DNA from: DTKD01 sp050948905
GTDB lineage: Bacteria > Armatimonadota > UBA5829
Length of the DNA stretch: 64,000 bases
Direction of reading: 5' to 3'
NCBI GenBank assembly: GCA_050948905.1
Contig: JBMNES010000001.1
Location: 1,550,001-1,614,000, forward strand
Shown here: piece by piece, positions 32,978 through 40,718 of the stretch
Layout of the letters: every line of letters begins with the position of its first letter
How positions within the stretch are numbered: position 1 is the first letter of the stretch
Translations under genes and position numbers: made by a program
The notes under the pieces: model-generated
What the model saw: the letters and a program-made list of their open reading frames with translations, nothing else
What the model was told of the DNA's origin: nothing
The model's database searches: none

Positions 32978-33005
32978 TGGCCGATCTCCGTCTCGGCCAG
33001 TTTTT
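32978..33005 (+). terminator. Hairpin with T-run, same family, different stem
   Basis: TGGCCGA/TCGGCCA (32978-32999) with loop TCTCCGTC is followed by T5 at 33001-33005. It has the form of an intrinsic terminator, yet no plus-strand gene ends before it. Its flank GTAGTGGCCG matches the reverse complement of the 32-bp array units at 42878. Confidence 0.6.
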
Positions 33006-33042
33006 CTCGGACGCGGACGGCCGGGATGAATGCACACAGATA

Positions 33043-33066
33043 GGTGGCAATCTCCGAATTGCCACC
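33043..33066. repeat. Dispersed hairpin with compensated stem change
   Basis: GGTGGCAAT/ATTGCCACC around loop CTCCGA is perfect over 9 bp. Compared with the 11439 copy one G-C pair is changed to A-T on both sides, so pairing is kept. Confidence 0.7.
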
Positions 33067-33081
33067 TCACAGCCCCACACC

Positions 33082-33257
33082 CGTCATTTCGCGCACCCTT
33101 CCCCCGTCATTTCGCGCACCCCTCCCCGTCATTTCGAGCGCAGCGAGAAATCTGCTTTTCCGATGTCCGAAGTCAGACGTTCGCAGTCCGAAGTCAACTA
33201 ACCCCAACCAAGCGCATTGTTTCTGGCTTTCGCCCCTTTCGCGCTTTCGCGTTATTC
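33082..33257. repeat. Direct repeat unit 1 (about 180 bp, GTCATTTCG type)
   Basis: The unit contains three GTCATTTCG(C/A)GC blocks, the palindromic core CGAGCGCAGCGAGAAATCTG, two CGAAGTC-type blocks and CCAAGCGCATTGTTTCT. It recurs 206 bases downstream. Cores of this kind are widely dispersed in environmental bacterial genomes. Short open frames across it lack ribosome sites and are not credible genes. Confidence 0.8.
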
Positions 33258-33287
33258 CCTCCCAGCCGTTCAGAGTGTCCACTTCTG

Positions 33288-33468
33288 CGTCATTTCGAGC
33301 ACCCTTCCCCCGTCATTTCGCGCACCCCTCCCCGTCATTTCGAGCGCAGCGAGAAATCTGCTTTTTCCGGTGTCCGAAGTCATACGTTCGCAGTCCGAAG
33401 CAAATAACCCCAACCAAGCGCATTGTTTCTAGCTTTCGCCCCTTTCGCGCTTTCGCGTTTTCCCTTCT
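33288..33468. repeat. Direct repeat unit 2 (about 180 bp)
   Basis: It is nearly identical to 33082-33257, with scattered substitutions and a one-base T insertion. It ends just before the stop of the oxidoreductase gene at 33474. The unit pair fills the gap between two minus-strand genes. Confidence 0.8.
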
Positions 33469-33473
33469 GCGAT

Positions 33474-34706
33474 CTACTTATCAAAACTCGGTATCTTCAT
33501 CTGCGCACCATTTCGCTTCGACGACTCGTGTGCGATGATACCGGGCACTGTGTATGCCAGAGCCTCATATATATCAATCGCGGGCTTGCGATTATTGACA
33601 ATGGCATCTACAAACTCGTGGGTAAGGAAAGGCTCCGCGCCTTCGTGGCCGCCGCCCACTCTCAGCGACTCAGGCAGCAGTGTCTGGGCCCAATTGGGCT
33701 GGTTATATTGCTCAAAAGTCGACTCTGCACGCTCGAATCCTGCGCTGTCGGTTCCCATCTTATGGGTGGCGCGGCGGATGATCGGGCCGACTCCGTTCGG
33801 GTGCGGCTCAAAGAAGCTCATCTTGCTGCCATACCACTGCGCGCGCTCGCATCCCCCAAACGCTCCTCGCCAGTTTATCGAGACGCGCATCGCATTGCCT
33901 TTATCCGTCTTAAAAAGCGCTGTCTCATTCCAAAACTTGTTCTTATAGGGGTTGCCGTCCATAATCGGGTCGCCATCGCCCCATCCGATGCTGGACACTT
34001 CGACCAATCGTTCCCCAGTCAACCCGATAAGAAAGGAGGTGCAGTGGGTCGGATACAGCATCGGCGGCAGGCCCCATCGCCACGTGTGGCCAAACTCATC
34101 CTCCCACAGGGCATACTCCATCCCTGCGTGGTGATACTCCGCCTCGGTGTAGTATATGTCCCCGAACTTGCCTTCTTTAAGAAACTGCCGAGCCGAGATC
34201 ATCGCCGGGTGATAGTAGCTCGTCTCCGCCATCATATAGGTCATCTGAGTCTGCTTCTGAACGGCGAGCAGCTCCTCGGCTTCTTTGAGAGACATACAGG
34301 CAGGAACAGCGCTGACTACGTGCTTGCCAGCTTTCATACAGGCCACGCTGTGTTTAACGTGATCAGGCGCGCCAGTAAACACAGCCACCGCGTCGATCTT
34401 GGGGTCTTTAATCAGCTCTTCTAACGAGTTATAGGACTTATCGCATTTGTAGACGTTCATCAAATGCTTGCGCCGGTCTTCGCGCAGGTCACTGACTGCT
34501 TCTACGATGCAGTTCGGATGCTGGTGCCAGTGAAACGCCGCTCCAAAGCGGCCGCCGACCACACCGATCCGGCATTTGGACGATCCCATATCCTTTTTCT
34601 CCTTCTCATTCGGTTGCGCCGATATCGTCATCTTCGAGGTCATCAGCGCCCCAGCCACCGCGGCCCCGCCGCGCAAAAAGTCTCTTCTGGTCAAATGCGA
34701 CTTCAT
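33474..34706 (-). CDS. Tat-exported Gfo/Idh/MocA-family oxidoreductase
   Basis: The 410-residue protein starts with a twin-arginine signal (LTRRDFLRGGAAVAGALM, residues 5-22). A Rossmann NAD(P) fold follows ('RIGVVGGRFGAAFHWHQHPN', 'DAVAVFTGAPDHVKHSVACMKAGKHVVSAVPACM'). The family's EKP motif that follows the second strand reads VPA, so the catalytic Lys position is altered. Similar exported proteins are abundant in Planctomycetota and Armatimonadota and are assigned to sugar or glycoside oxidation, mostly untested. ATG 34706 follows GCGAGGA. It is divergent from smc. Confidence 0.88.
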   Translation of the reverse strand: MKSHLTRRDFLRGGAAVAGALMTSKMTISAQPNEKEKKDMGSSKCRIGVVGGRFGAAFHWHQHPNCIVEAVSDLREDRRKHLMNVYKCDKSYNSLEELIKDPKIDAVAVFTGAPDHVKHSVACMKAGKHVVSAVPACMSLKEAEELLAVQKQTQMTYMMAETSYYHPAMISARQFLKEGKFGDIYYTEAEYHHAGMEYALWEDEFGHTWRWGLPPMLYPTHCTSFLIGLTGERLVEVSSIGWGDGDPIMDGNPYKNKFWNETALFKTDKGNAMRVSINWRGAFGGCERAQWYGSKMSFFEPHPNGVGPIIRRATHKMGTDSAGFERAESTFEQYNQPNWAQTLLPESLRVGGGHEGAEPFLTHEFVDAIVNNRKPAIDIYEALAYTVPGIIAHESSKRNGAQMKIPSFDK

Positions 34707-34811
34707 ATAAATATCCTCGCTTGCGAGCAATCCAGGATACGTAATTATTGCAAGTCTAACAAACCCGACAGTCGACGTCAAACACGAAATTGCATAAACG
34801 GCGGATTTTCG

Positions 34812-34841
34812 TTGACCCCGGCCGCCTGATAATGTTATGCT
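34812..34841 (+). promoter_or_regulatory. Sigma-70-type promoter of smc
   Basis: TTGACC (34812-34817) and TATGCT (34836-34841) lie 18 bases apart, about 35 bases before ATG 34877. Both hexamers match the consensus at four or five of six positions. Confidence 0.5.
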
Positions 34842-34876
34842 ATCTCAGCTTAATCCTCAGTTCGGATTCATAATCC

Positions 34877-37800
34877 ATGTTCATCAAATCATTAGAAATT
34901 CTCGGCTTCAAATCGTTTGCCGATAAAACGGATATTCATCTTAGCTCCGGTATGACGAGCGTCGTCGGGCCAAACGGCTGCGGCAAAAGCAACATCGCCG
35001 AAGCTCTGATGTGGGTTCTCGGCGAATCCAACGTCCGCAACATTCGCGCCCAGCGCGCCGTCGACGTCATATTCAGCGGCACCGACAAAAAACGCGCTCT
35101 GGGAATGGCCGAGGTCTCCCTTACTCTCGACAACACCTGCGGCACACTGCCGTTAAGCTATAACGAGGTCACTGTCACCCGCAGGGCTTTCCGATCCGGG
35201 GAAAGCGAGTATTTCATCAACAAGACCCGCTGCCGATTAAAGGACATATATGAGCTGTTCCTTGACACGGGGATCGGCAGGGAGGCTTATTCGTTCGTAT
35301 CCCAGGGTGAAATCGACGCCATTCTCTCCGCCAAAGCCGAGGATCGCCGTGAACTTATCGAGGAAGCTGCCGGGATAAAAAAATATCGCTATCGGCGTGA
35401 GGAAGCTAATCGCAAGCTCGACAAAACTCAGGCCAACCTCCTGCGAGTCTGCGATATTATGTCCGAGCTTGATGGCCAACTCGAACCGCTGGCCGAACAA
35501 GCCGAACAGGCCAAGAAATTCGAAGAACTGCAAGCCCGGCTCAACGAAATCGAGATCGGACTTCTTATACGCGACCTTCGAAAGCACACTGAATCGTTAG
35601 AAGAAGTGCGCCAGTCTAAGCAGGATTCGGCGGGCAAACTGGAAGAATACGATCGTCAACTCGAAGAACTCGAAGCCCAACACGAGGCTCAGTCAGCTAG
35701 ATTAAACAGGCTTGAAGAGGAAGTCGAATCAGCCAGGCGCACCCAGGCCGGCTTATCTGGCAACGTGCAGCGACTCGACAGCCGGGCTGCGCTGCTCGAA
35801 GAGCGACTGAAATCGGCAAAGTCCCAGATCGCTCAGACCGACGAGGAAATATCCAACCTCGTCGCACGCATCGAGGATACAAAATCCCGTCTGTCCGAGT
35901 TTGAAACACAAGAACAACAGACCGCCGCAGAGGTTGCAGAGATTAAGGCAAATGTTGAAGCTAAGGCAGCCGCTTTGGCTGAACTCGATAAGCTCTTCGA
36001 GGACGTCTCCCGCTCGGTGAACGACCAGAAGAGCAATTATCTCGAGCTGGCAAAGGAAATCGCCGCAAAGCGTAATGCTCTGCAGAACTCTCGCCAGCGT
36101 ATCGCCGATTTGCAGTCCGTCGAATCTAAGCACAATCAAGAGATAGCCCAACTGCAGTCCCAGCTCGAAGCCGCCGAACAATCTCAAAAAGAATCCTCCG
36201 CGCAGGCGGCTTCCGTTGAAGAAAATATAGCGCAACTCGCCCGGCAGCTTGCAGATTTCGTGGAAAGCCGAAAATCCGCCGAAGCCGAATTGGTCGAACT
36301 GAACACCCGCCACGCTGAACAGACCCGACAAATTGCCTCAAAGTCCTCCCGCCTCGGCACTCTTACTGAAATGGCGGAGGCTCACGAGGGGTTTTACGAA
36401 GGCGTCCGAAGCGTGATGGCGGCCGCCAAGTCCGGCAAATTAACCGGAGACTTCGCCGTAGTCGCTGACGTCATTGACGTGCCAAAGGGATATGAGGTCG
36501 CATTCGAAACTGCGTTAGGGGCCAGCCTGCAGGACATTATATCCGACACCGTCGACCAGGCAAAGGGAGCTATCGCGTTTCTTAAGCAAAACCAGGCGGG
36601 TCGCGCCACATTTCTGCCTCTTGACGGTTTAAGAACCGGCGGCCAGGAAGTTCGCGGTCAGATGGATAAGCGATCGGGCGCGCTCGGAATCGCCGCTCAA
36701 CTTGTCAATTATAAACCGAAATACGATGCGGCCATCAGATCACTGCTCGGCCGCACCGTTGTCGCACAGAATATCGACGATGCCGTTGGCCTGTCGCGCA
36801 CGCTTACCGGTTGGAACAAGATCGTGACTCTCGAAGGCGAGCTGATCGTCCCATCCGGAGCAATCACAGGCGGCGCCCGCAAAAGCAAGGGGCCAGGGCT
36901 GCTTATTCGCAAGCAGGAAATAGATACGCTGACTACCGAACTCGCTTCCCTCGATGCGCAATCCAGGCAACTCTCACAACAATCAGAGGCTGCCCAGCAG
37001 AGCATTTCCGACCTTAATAAGGAAATCGCTCAATCGGAGAATCTCATATCCGAATCCAGACTCCAGCACGCTGAGCACTCCAAGCGGGCGGATTTTGCGT
37101 CCCGTGAAACCCAGCGTCTAGTCAACCAGTTGGATACGGCGCGTGCCGAACAGGAACAGACCGGGCTGCTGCTTAAAGAAGAGCTCGAATCTGTTGAGAC
37201 CCTGCAGAGGCTGTTGGAGACTATCGGCCATGCCAACGAGGACCTCGATGAGAAAGTGGCCGGCGCGGAACAGGACATGGAGAGCCTGCAGCAGCAACGA
37301 GACGCTGCCCGCGGGGAGCTTATGGGCCTCAATGCGGACCTCGCCGCCTCGAACCAGAGGATCGCCTCAATACGGCAAAATCTGTCGGATATGCGGCTTT
37401 CTATCGACAATATGACCGCAGAGCTGGGGATTCGACGATCGACGGCGGGTAACGCCTCTACGAGTATCGATTCAATAGTCGAGGAGCAGAAGACCGTGGA
37501 AGCCGAGCGAGCGCGGCAGCAGCAGCTACTCGAAGCGGCGGATTTCAGCCTCAAATCCCTGTCTACGGAGAAATCCACGGAGTCCTCAACAGCTCTTCAC
37601 ATCGAAAATCGGCTGAAAGAGACTTCCAGGCAGCGAACGCTGGTCTTTGAACAGAACCACGACGCCGACGTAAAAGAGGCACGACTCGAAGTGCAGGTCA
37701 CGCTTGCAGCGGAACGGCTCTTCGAGGAATACGGCATCTCCAAAGACCAGGCGATGAACTGGCCGGAGGAAGTCGAGGTCGAGCGCGGCACAGCAACCGA

Positions 37801-38470
37801 GGTCGCTCGTCTGCGCAGAGAGATCAAGGATATGGGCCCAGTCAATATAGGCGCAGTGCAGGAATACGAGCGAATCAAAGAAAGATGGGACTTCCTAGTA
37901 GCTCAACGTGCCGATCTCGAACAGGCGAAAGAACAGATCAATGCGGCGATACGCGAACTCGATATTAACACACGCGGCCTGTTTATGGAGACTTACAACT
38001 CAGTTGCCTCCAGTTTCGACACGATGTTCAAGCGCCTCTTTGGCGGCGGCAAGACCGAGCTATCGCTCACCATACCAAATGATCTTTTAGAGACCGGCAT
38101 CAACGTCAGTGTGCAGCCTCCGGGCAAGAAACTTCAGGATATGGCGTTGTTATCCGGCGGGGAGAGGGCATTGACGGCGTGTGCTTTCATATTCGCACTG
38201 CTGCTCGCAAAACCCAGCCCGCTTGTGGTAATGGACGAGGTAGACGCGCCACTCGATGAAAGCAACGTCGAGCGATTTGTTGAGGTGCTAAAAGACTTCG
38301 CCAAAACCTCGCAGTTCATCGTCGTCACACACAACAGATCCACAATGGAGGCGGCCGACACTCTTTACGGCGTCACCATGCAGGAGCCTGGCATCAGCAA
38401 GATCATCTCGGTCAAGTTAGCTTCAGAATCCACAGACACAGAAGAGCGCAGCCTGCTTCCAACTGTCTGA
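34877..38470 (+). CDS. smc: Chromosome segregation ATPase Smc
   Basis: The 1197-residue length fits bacterial Smc. The head N-half has Walker A GPNGCGKSN (31-39) and 'FVSQGEIDAILSAK' (Q-loop region). Two long coiled coils (about 170-490 and 680-1010) surround the hinge (about 505-670, 'HEGFYEGVRSVMAAAKSGKL'...'GAITGGARKSKG'). The C-half head has signature LLSGGERALTACA and Walker B PLVVMDEVDAPLD. It compacts and segregates the chromosome with ScpA/ScpB, not in this window. The Shine-Dalgarno sequence is weak. It is alone in its transcript; a hairpin overlaps its stop codon. Confidence 0.97.
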   Translation: MFIKSLEILGFKSFADKTDIHLSSGMTSVVGPNGCGKSNIAEALMWVLGESNVRNIRAQRAVDVIFSGTDKKRALGMAEVSLTLDNTCGTLPLSYNEVTVTRRAFRSGESEYFINKTRCRLKDIYELFLDTGIGREAYSFVSQGEIDAILSAKAEDRRELIEEAAGIKKYRYRREEANRKLDKTQANLLRVCDIMSELDGQLEPLAEQAEQAKKFEELQARLNEIEIGLLIRDLRKHTESLEEVRQSKQDSAGKLEEYDRQLEELEAQHEAQSARLNRLEEEVESARRTQAGLSGNVQRLDSRAALLEERLKSAKSQIAQTDEEISNLVARIEDTKSRLSEFETQEQQTAAEVAEIKANVEAKAAALAELDKLFEDVSRSVNDQKSNYLELAKEIAAKRNALQNSRQRIADLQSVESKHNQEIAQLQSQLEAAEQSQKESSAQAASVEENIAQLARQLADFVESRKSAEAELVELNTRHAEQTRQIASKSSRLGTLTEMAEAHEGFYEGVRSVMAAAKSGKLTGDFAVVADVIDVPKGYEVAFETALGASLQDIISDTVDQAKGAIAFLKQNQAGRATFLPLDGLRTGGQEVRGQMDKRSGALGIAAQLVNYKPKYDAAIRSLLGRTVVAQNIDDAVGLSRTLTGWNKIVTLEGELIVPSGAITGGARKSKGPGLLIRKQEIDTLTTELASLDAQSRQLSQQSEAAQQSISDLNKEIAQSENLISESRLQHAEHSKRADFASRETQRLVNQLDTARAEQEQTGLLLKEELESVETLQRLLETIGHANEDLDEKVAGAEQDMESLQQQRDAARGELMGLNADLAASNQRIASIRQNLSDMRLSIDNMTAELGIRRSTAGNASTSIDSIVEEQKTVEAERARQQQLLEAADFSLKSLSTEKSTESSTALHIENRLKETSRQRTLVFEQNHDADVKEARLEVQVTLAAERLFEEYGISKDQAMNWPEEVEVERGTATEVARLRREIKDMGPVNIGAVQEYERIKERWDFLVAQRADLEQAKEQINAAIRELDINTRGLFMETYNSVASSFDTMFKRLFGGGKTELSLTIPNDLLETGINVSVQPPGKKLQDMALLSGGERALTACAFIFALLLAKPSPLVVMDEVDAPLDESNVERFVEVLKDFAKTSQFIVVTHNRSTMEAADTLYGVTMQEPGISKIISVKLASESTDTEERSLLPTV

Positions 38471-38480
38471 GGCTGCGCTC
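38444..38480. terminator. Hairpin overlapping the smc stop codon
   Basis: GAGCGCAGCCT (38444-38454) pairs perfectly with AGGCTGCGCTC (38470-38480) over 11 bp, loop 15 bases. It lies between convergent genes and may end transcription from both sides, but no T-run is present. Confidence 0.45.
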
Positions 38481-38509
38481 TATAATGCGAATCTTGATTA
38501 TGCGAAGTA

Positions 38510-39352
38510 TTACTTGCGTCGCAGTTTAAACACCAGCGGCATTGCGCCAAGGCCTCCCAGCAACGCCAGCAGGCTTGATGCCTCCGGAACCGACGGCGCA
38601 TGCGAACCGCCTCCGCCACCTCCGCCGGCCAATCCTGCAACAGCGCCCAATCCACCAAGCACGCCCAGCACTGAACCTGCTCCAGCTCCCGCTGCCGCCA
38701 CCGCTGCAATCGGTGCAATCGATACAGCAGACGCGGCGATCGGCTGCATTACTGGCGGCGCCATAATAGGCAGTGTTGCTGCCGCTGCAGGGGCTGGCGG
38801 TGCCATAACTACGGCTGTAGTAATGACTTCTTCAGGTGCCGGCAAAACCATAGTCTCGACCTCAGGGGCAGGCGGAGCCATAGCCGCAGCAGCGTTTTCG
38901 GATTGGATGGTTTCGGTTACGCTCTTAGTCGACACCCGATCCGGCAGGTCGGTTCTAAGCGGATTACCACAGGAAGCCTGGATCACAGGCTTGCCCGCCT
39001 TTGTGGCAAAGACCTTTGTGCCTTTAGGCAGGGTTTTGGTCTTTACGTGGGTCCGACCCTTTTTATCGACATACCAACATTGAGTTTTTAAGGGCTGCTT
39101 TAGAGTAATTAGTTGCAGATTTGTGCTAAAATACTCATCCAGAGCTTCCGGTGATACGCCAAAGTGGAGGGAGTATCTGTTGCGAAGCAACGAATCACTG
39201 GCCACCTGTTCGCGCAGTTCATCCACGGATGATACTGAATATTTCAAATATGATCCAGGTGGTGTTGACTGAGCCGCAAAGACAGGCGCTACGAGGACGC
39301 CCGCAAGCCCTAGTGCCAATATAACTGGTAATACTCGTATCAATAATCGCAT
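38510..39352 (-). CDS. Exported Ala/Pro-rich protein with PEP-CTERM-type tail
   Basis: The 280-residue protein has a signal peptide (residues 1-27, ending VFAA). A small domain with two Cys (about 35-135, 'LKTQCWYVDKKGRTHVKTKTLPKGTKVFATKAGKP' pattern, 'ASCGNPL') follows. Then comes a long low-complexity region with repeated MAPPAP motifs and a poly-Gly run. The C-terminus reads VPEASS, a hydrophobic stretch (LLALLGGLGAMPLVF) and KLRRK: a PEP-CTERM sorting signal with PEA in place of PEP. Exosortase (43073) is the expected processing enzyme. A sigma-54 promoter lies at 39440-39455. It is divergent from the polysaccharide operon. The role is unknown; a surface or matrix protein is inferred. Confidence 0.82.
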   Translation of the reverse strand: MRLLIRVLPVILALGLAGVLVAPVFAAQSTPPGSYLKYSVSSVDELREQVASDSLLRNRYSLHFGVSPEALDEYFSTNLQLITLKQPLKTQCWYVDKKGRTHVKTKTLPKGTKVFATKAGKPVIQASCGNPLRTDLPDRVSTKSVTETIQSENAAAAMAPPAPEVETMVLPAPEEVITTAVVMAPPAPAAAATLPIMAPPVMQPIAASAVSIAPIAAVAAAGAGAGSVLGVLGGLGAVAGLAGGGGGGGSHAPSVPEASSLLALLGGLGAMPLVFKLRRK

Positions 39353-39439
39353 GATGTGATACCCCGTTTACAATCGACCGTATGGCCGGCAGCACCAACT
39401 GCCGACTCCGTTGTCATTCGGCTCTTGCATGAAGGTATA

Positions 39440-39455
39440 TGCACAAAGTGTGCCA
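39440..39455 (-). promoter_or_regulatory. Sigma-54 -24/-12 promoter of the PEP-CTERM-type gene
   Basis: On the minus strand TGGCACACTTTGTGCA has GG (39454-39453) and GC (39442-39441) at exact spacing. It departs from TGGCACG-N4-TTGCA only at the seventh base and the first T of TTGC. The start site would be near 39429, about 77 bases before ATG 39352. Confidence 0.78.
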
Positions 39456-39679
39456 AACTCATAAATGGACGGATGATAGCGGCCAGCCGATGCTGACAAA
39501 AAACGGCCGGGATAGTCTCTGGAAATTTATTTCGTGGGAACCAGCGGCCGCTGGTCGTCCGTAAATATGCTGGCATATATACTTGAGCTCGGTCTAAAGA
39601 TACGAGTCAGCAAGTCAATAATTGAGATTACAGGACCCGCATGACGGGAAAGCTGTGCGTTTTCCAGGAGGAATTAAAC

Positions 39680-40690
39680 GTGAAAACACGTGTCCTACGA
39701 CCATTGGTGGCTGTTGGCGTGGCTTTGTTGTTTGTTGCGCCCGCGTTTGCCGCTATTGAGAATACCGATCAAATCGTTTCTGCGGCCCCGTCGGTGGTCA
39801 GTACACCGCCTCCCGCAAATGAACCTCTACCCGAACCTGTAACCACGTACAATGCCGATCCAAACTACCGGGTAGTGGCGGAGGACGTGTTGAGGCTGGA
39901 TGTCTGGGGGGAGTCACAACTCAGCGCAATGCAGTTCCAGGTTACGCCTGGCGGCACGATCAATGTTCCTTATCTCGGTGAGATGGAAGTCGTAGGGCTC
40001 ACCCAGACTCAAATCGCCGAAAAGATCGCCAAATTGCTGGCCGAACAGGACATTTTATACGATGCTAAAGTGCAGGTTAGTCTGATAAGTCTGCATAAGC
40101 CGCAGGTCCGGGTGCTCGGCGCGGTTGCTCGGCCGGGGTCGTGGGAGTTTAAGGACGGTGATACCGTCTTTGACGCAATTGGTCTGGCGGGAAGTTATCA
40201 GGACGACGCTATGCTTGAATCCGCCACCCTGACTCATAAAGACGCCGACCACCAGATACCTGTCAATATTAAAAAATTGCTCGCTGGGGATATGTCCGAA
40301 AACCATACCCTTACTAATGGGGATGTAATTTATATTCCCCACGAAGAGTACAACAATAAGATCTACGTGCTCGGTCAGGTTAACCGACCAGGTCAATACA
40401 GCCTTAAGGACAATACCACTATCCTTTCCGCTATCAGCCTGGCAGGGGGCGCCACCGAGCGCGGCTCTATCAGGGAGACTGTGCTGATGCGCGGAGATCC
40501 TGCAAAGCCGGAGAGAATTAAGGCGAACTTCCGCAAATTGTTCGACACGGGAGATATGTCGCAGGATCTTGTTTTGAACCCTGGAGACGTCGTGGTTGTG
40601 CCGGATTCCAAGAAGTTCGATTGGAACAGAGTCGCATCGGTGGTCAGCACGATGGTCAATCTTAGCTATCTGCGTCGGGTAGGCTTCTAG
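39680..40690 (+). CDS. Polysaccharide export protein (Wza-like, outer-membrane)
   Basis: The 336-residue protein has a signal peptide (VKTRVLRPLVAVGVALLFVAPAFA). The poly-export domain has 'NYRVVAEDVLRLDVWGESQLSAMQFQVTPGGTINVPYLGEMEVVGLTQTQIAEKI'-type pattern (about 65-135), followed by two SLBB domains ('VRVLGAVARPGSWEFKDGDT', 'IYVLGQVNRPGQYSLKDNT'). No lipobox Cys is seen, unlike E. coli Wza. GTG 39680 has AGGAGG 8 bases upstream; the upstream in-frame ATG 39641 lacks a ribosome site. It is the first gene of the exopolysaccharide operon, 28 bases from the Wzc-like gene, and forms the exit channel. Confidence 0.93.
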   Translation: MKTRVLRPLVAVGVALLFVAPAFAAIENTDQIVSAAPSVVSTPPPANEPLPEPVTTYNADPNYRVVAEDVLRLDVWGESQLSAMQFQVTPGGTINVPYLGEMEVVGLTQTQIAEKIAKLLAEQDILYDAKVQVSLISLHKPQVRVLGAVARPGSWEFKDGDTVFDAIGLAGSYQDDAMLESATLTHKDADHQIPVNIKKLLAGDMSENHTLTNGDVIYIPHEEYNNKIYVLGQVNRPGQYSLKDNTTILSAISLAGGATERGSIRETVLMRGDPAKPERIKANFRKLFDTGDMSQDLVLNPGDVVVVPDSKKFDWNRVASVVSTMVNLSYLRRVGF

Positions 40691-40718
40691 GCTTGCCGGC
40701 AAACAGGAGGATGTGTCC

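Noticed and set aside
33030..33538. Overlapping plus-strand open frames rich in HFE/RSEKSAF-type words
   Set aside because: They are translations of the GTCATTTCG repeats, without ribosome sites.
39464..39480. Sigma-54-like TGGACGGATGATAGC upstream of the exopolysaccharide operon
   Set aside because: GG/GC spacing fits but most other positions differ from the consensus; too weak to call.
39571..39590. Sigma-54 site for the exopolysaccharide operon (TGGCATATATACTTGAGC)
   Set aside because: The -12 part lies one base too far and lacks the GC; spacing is strict for sigma-54.
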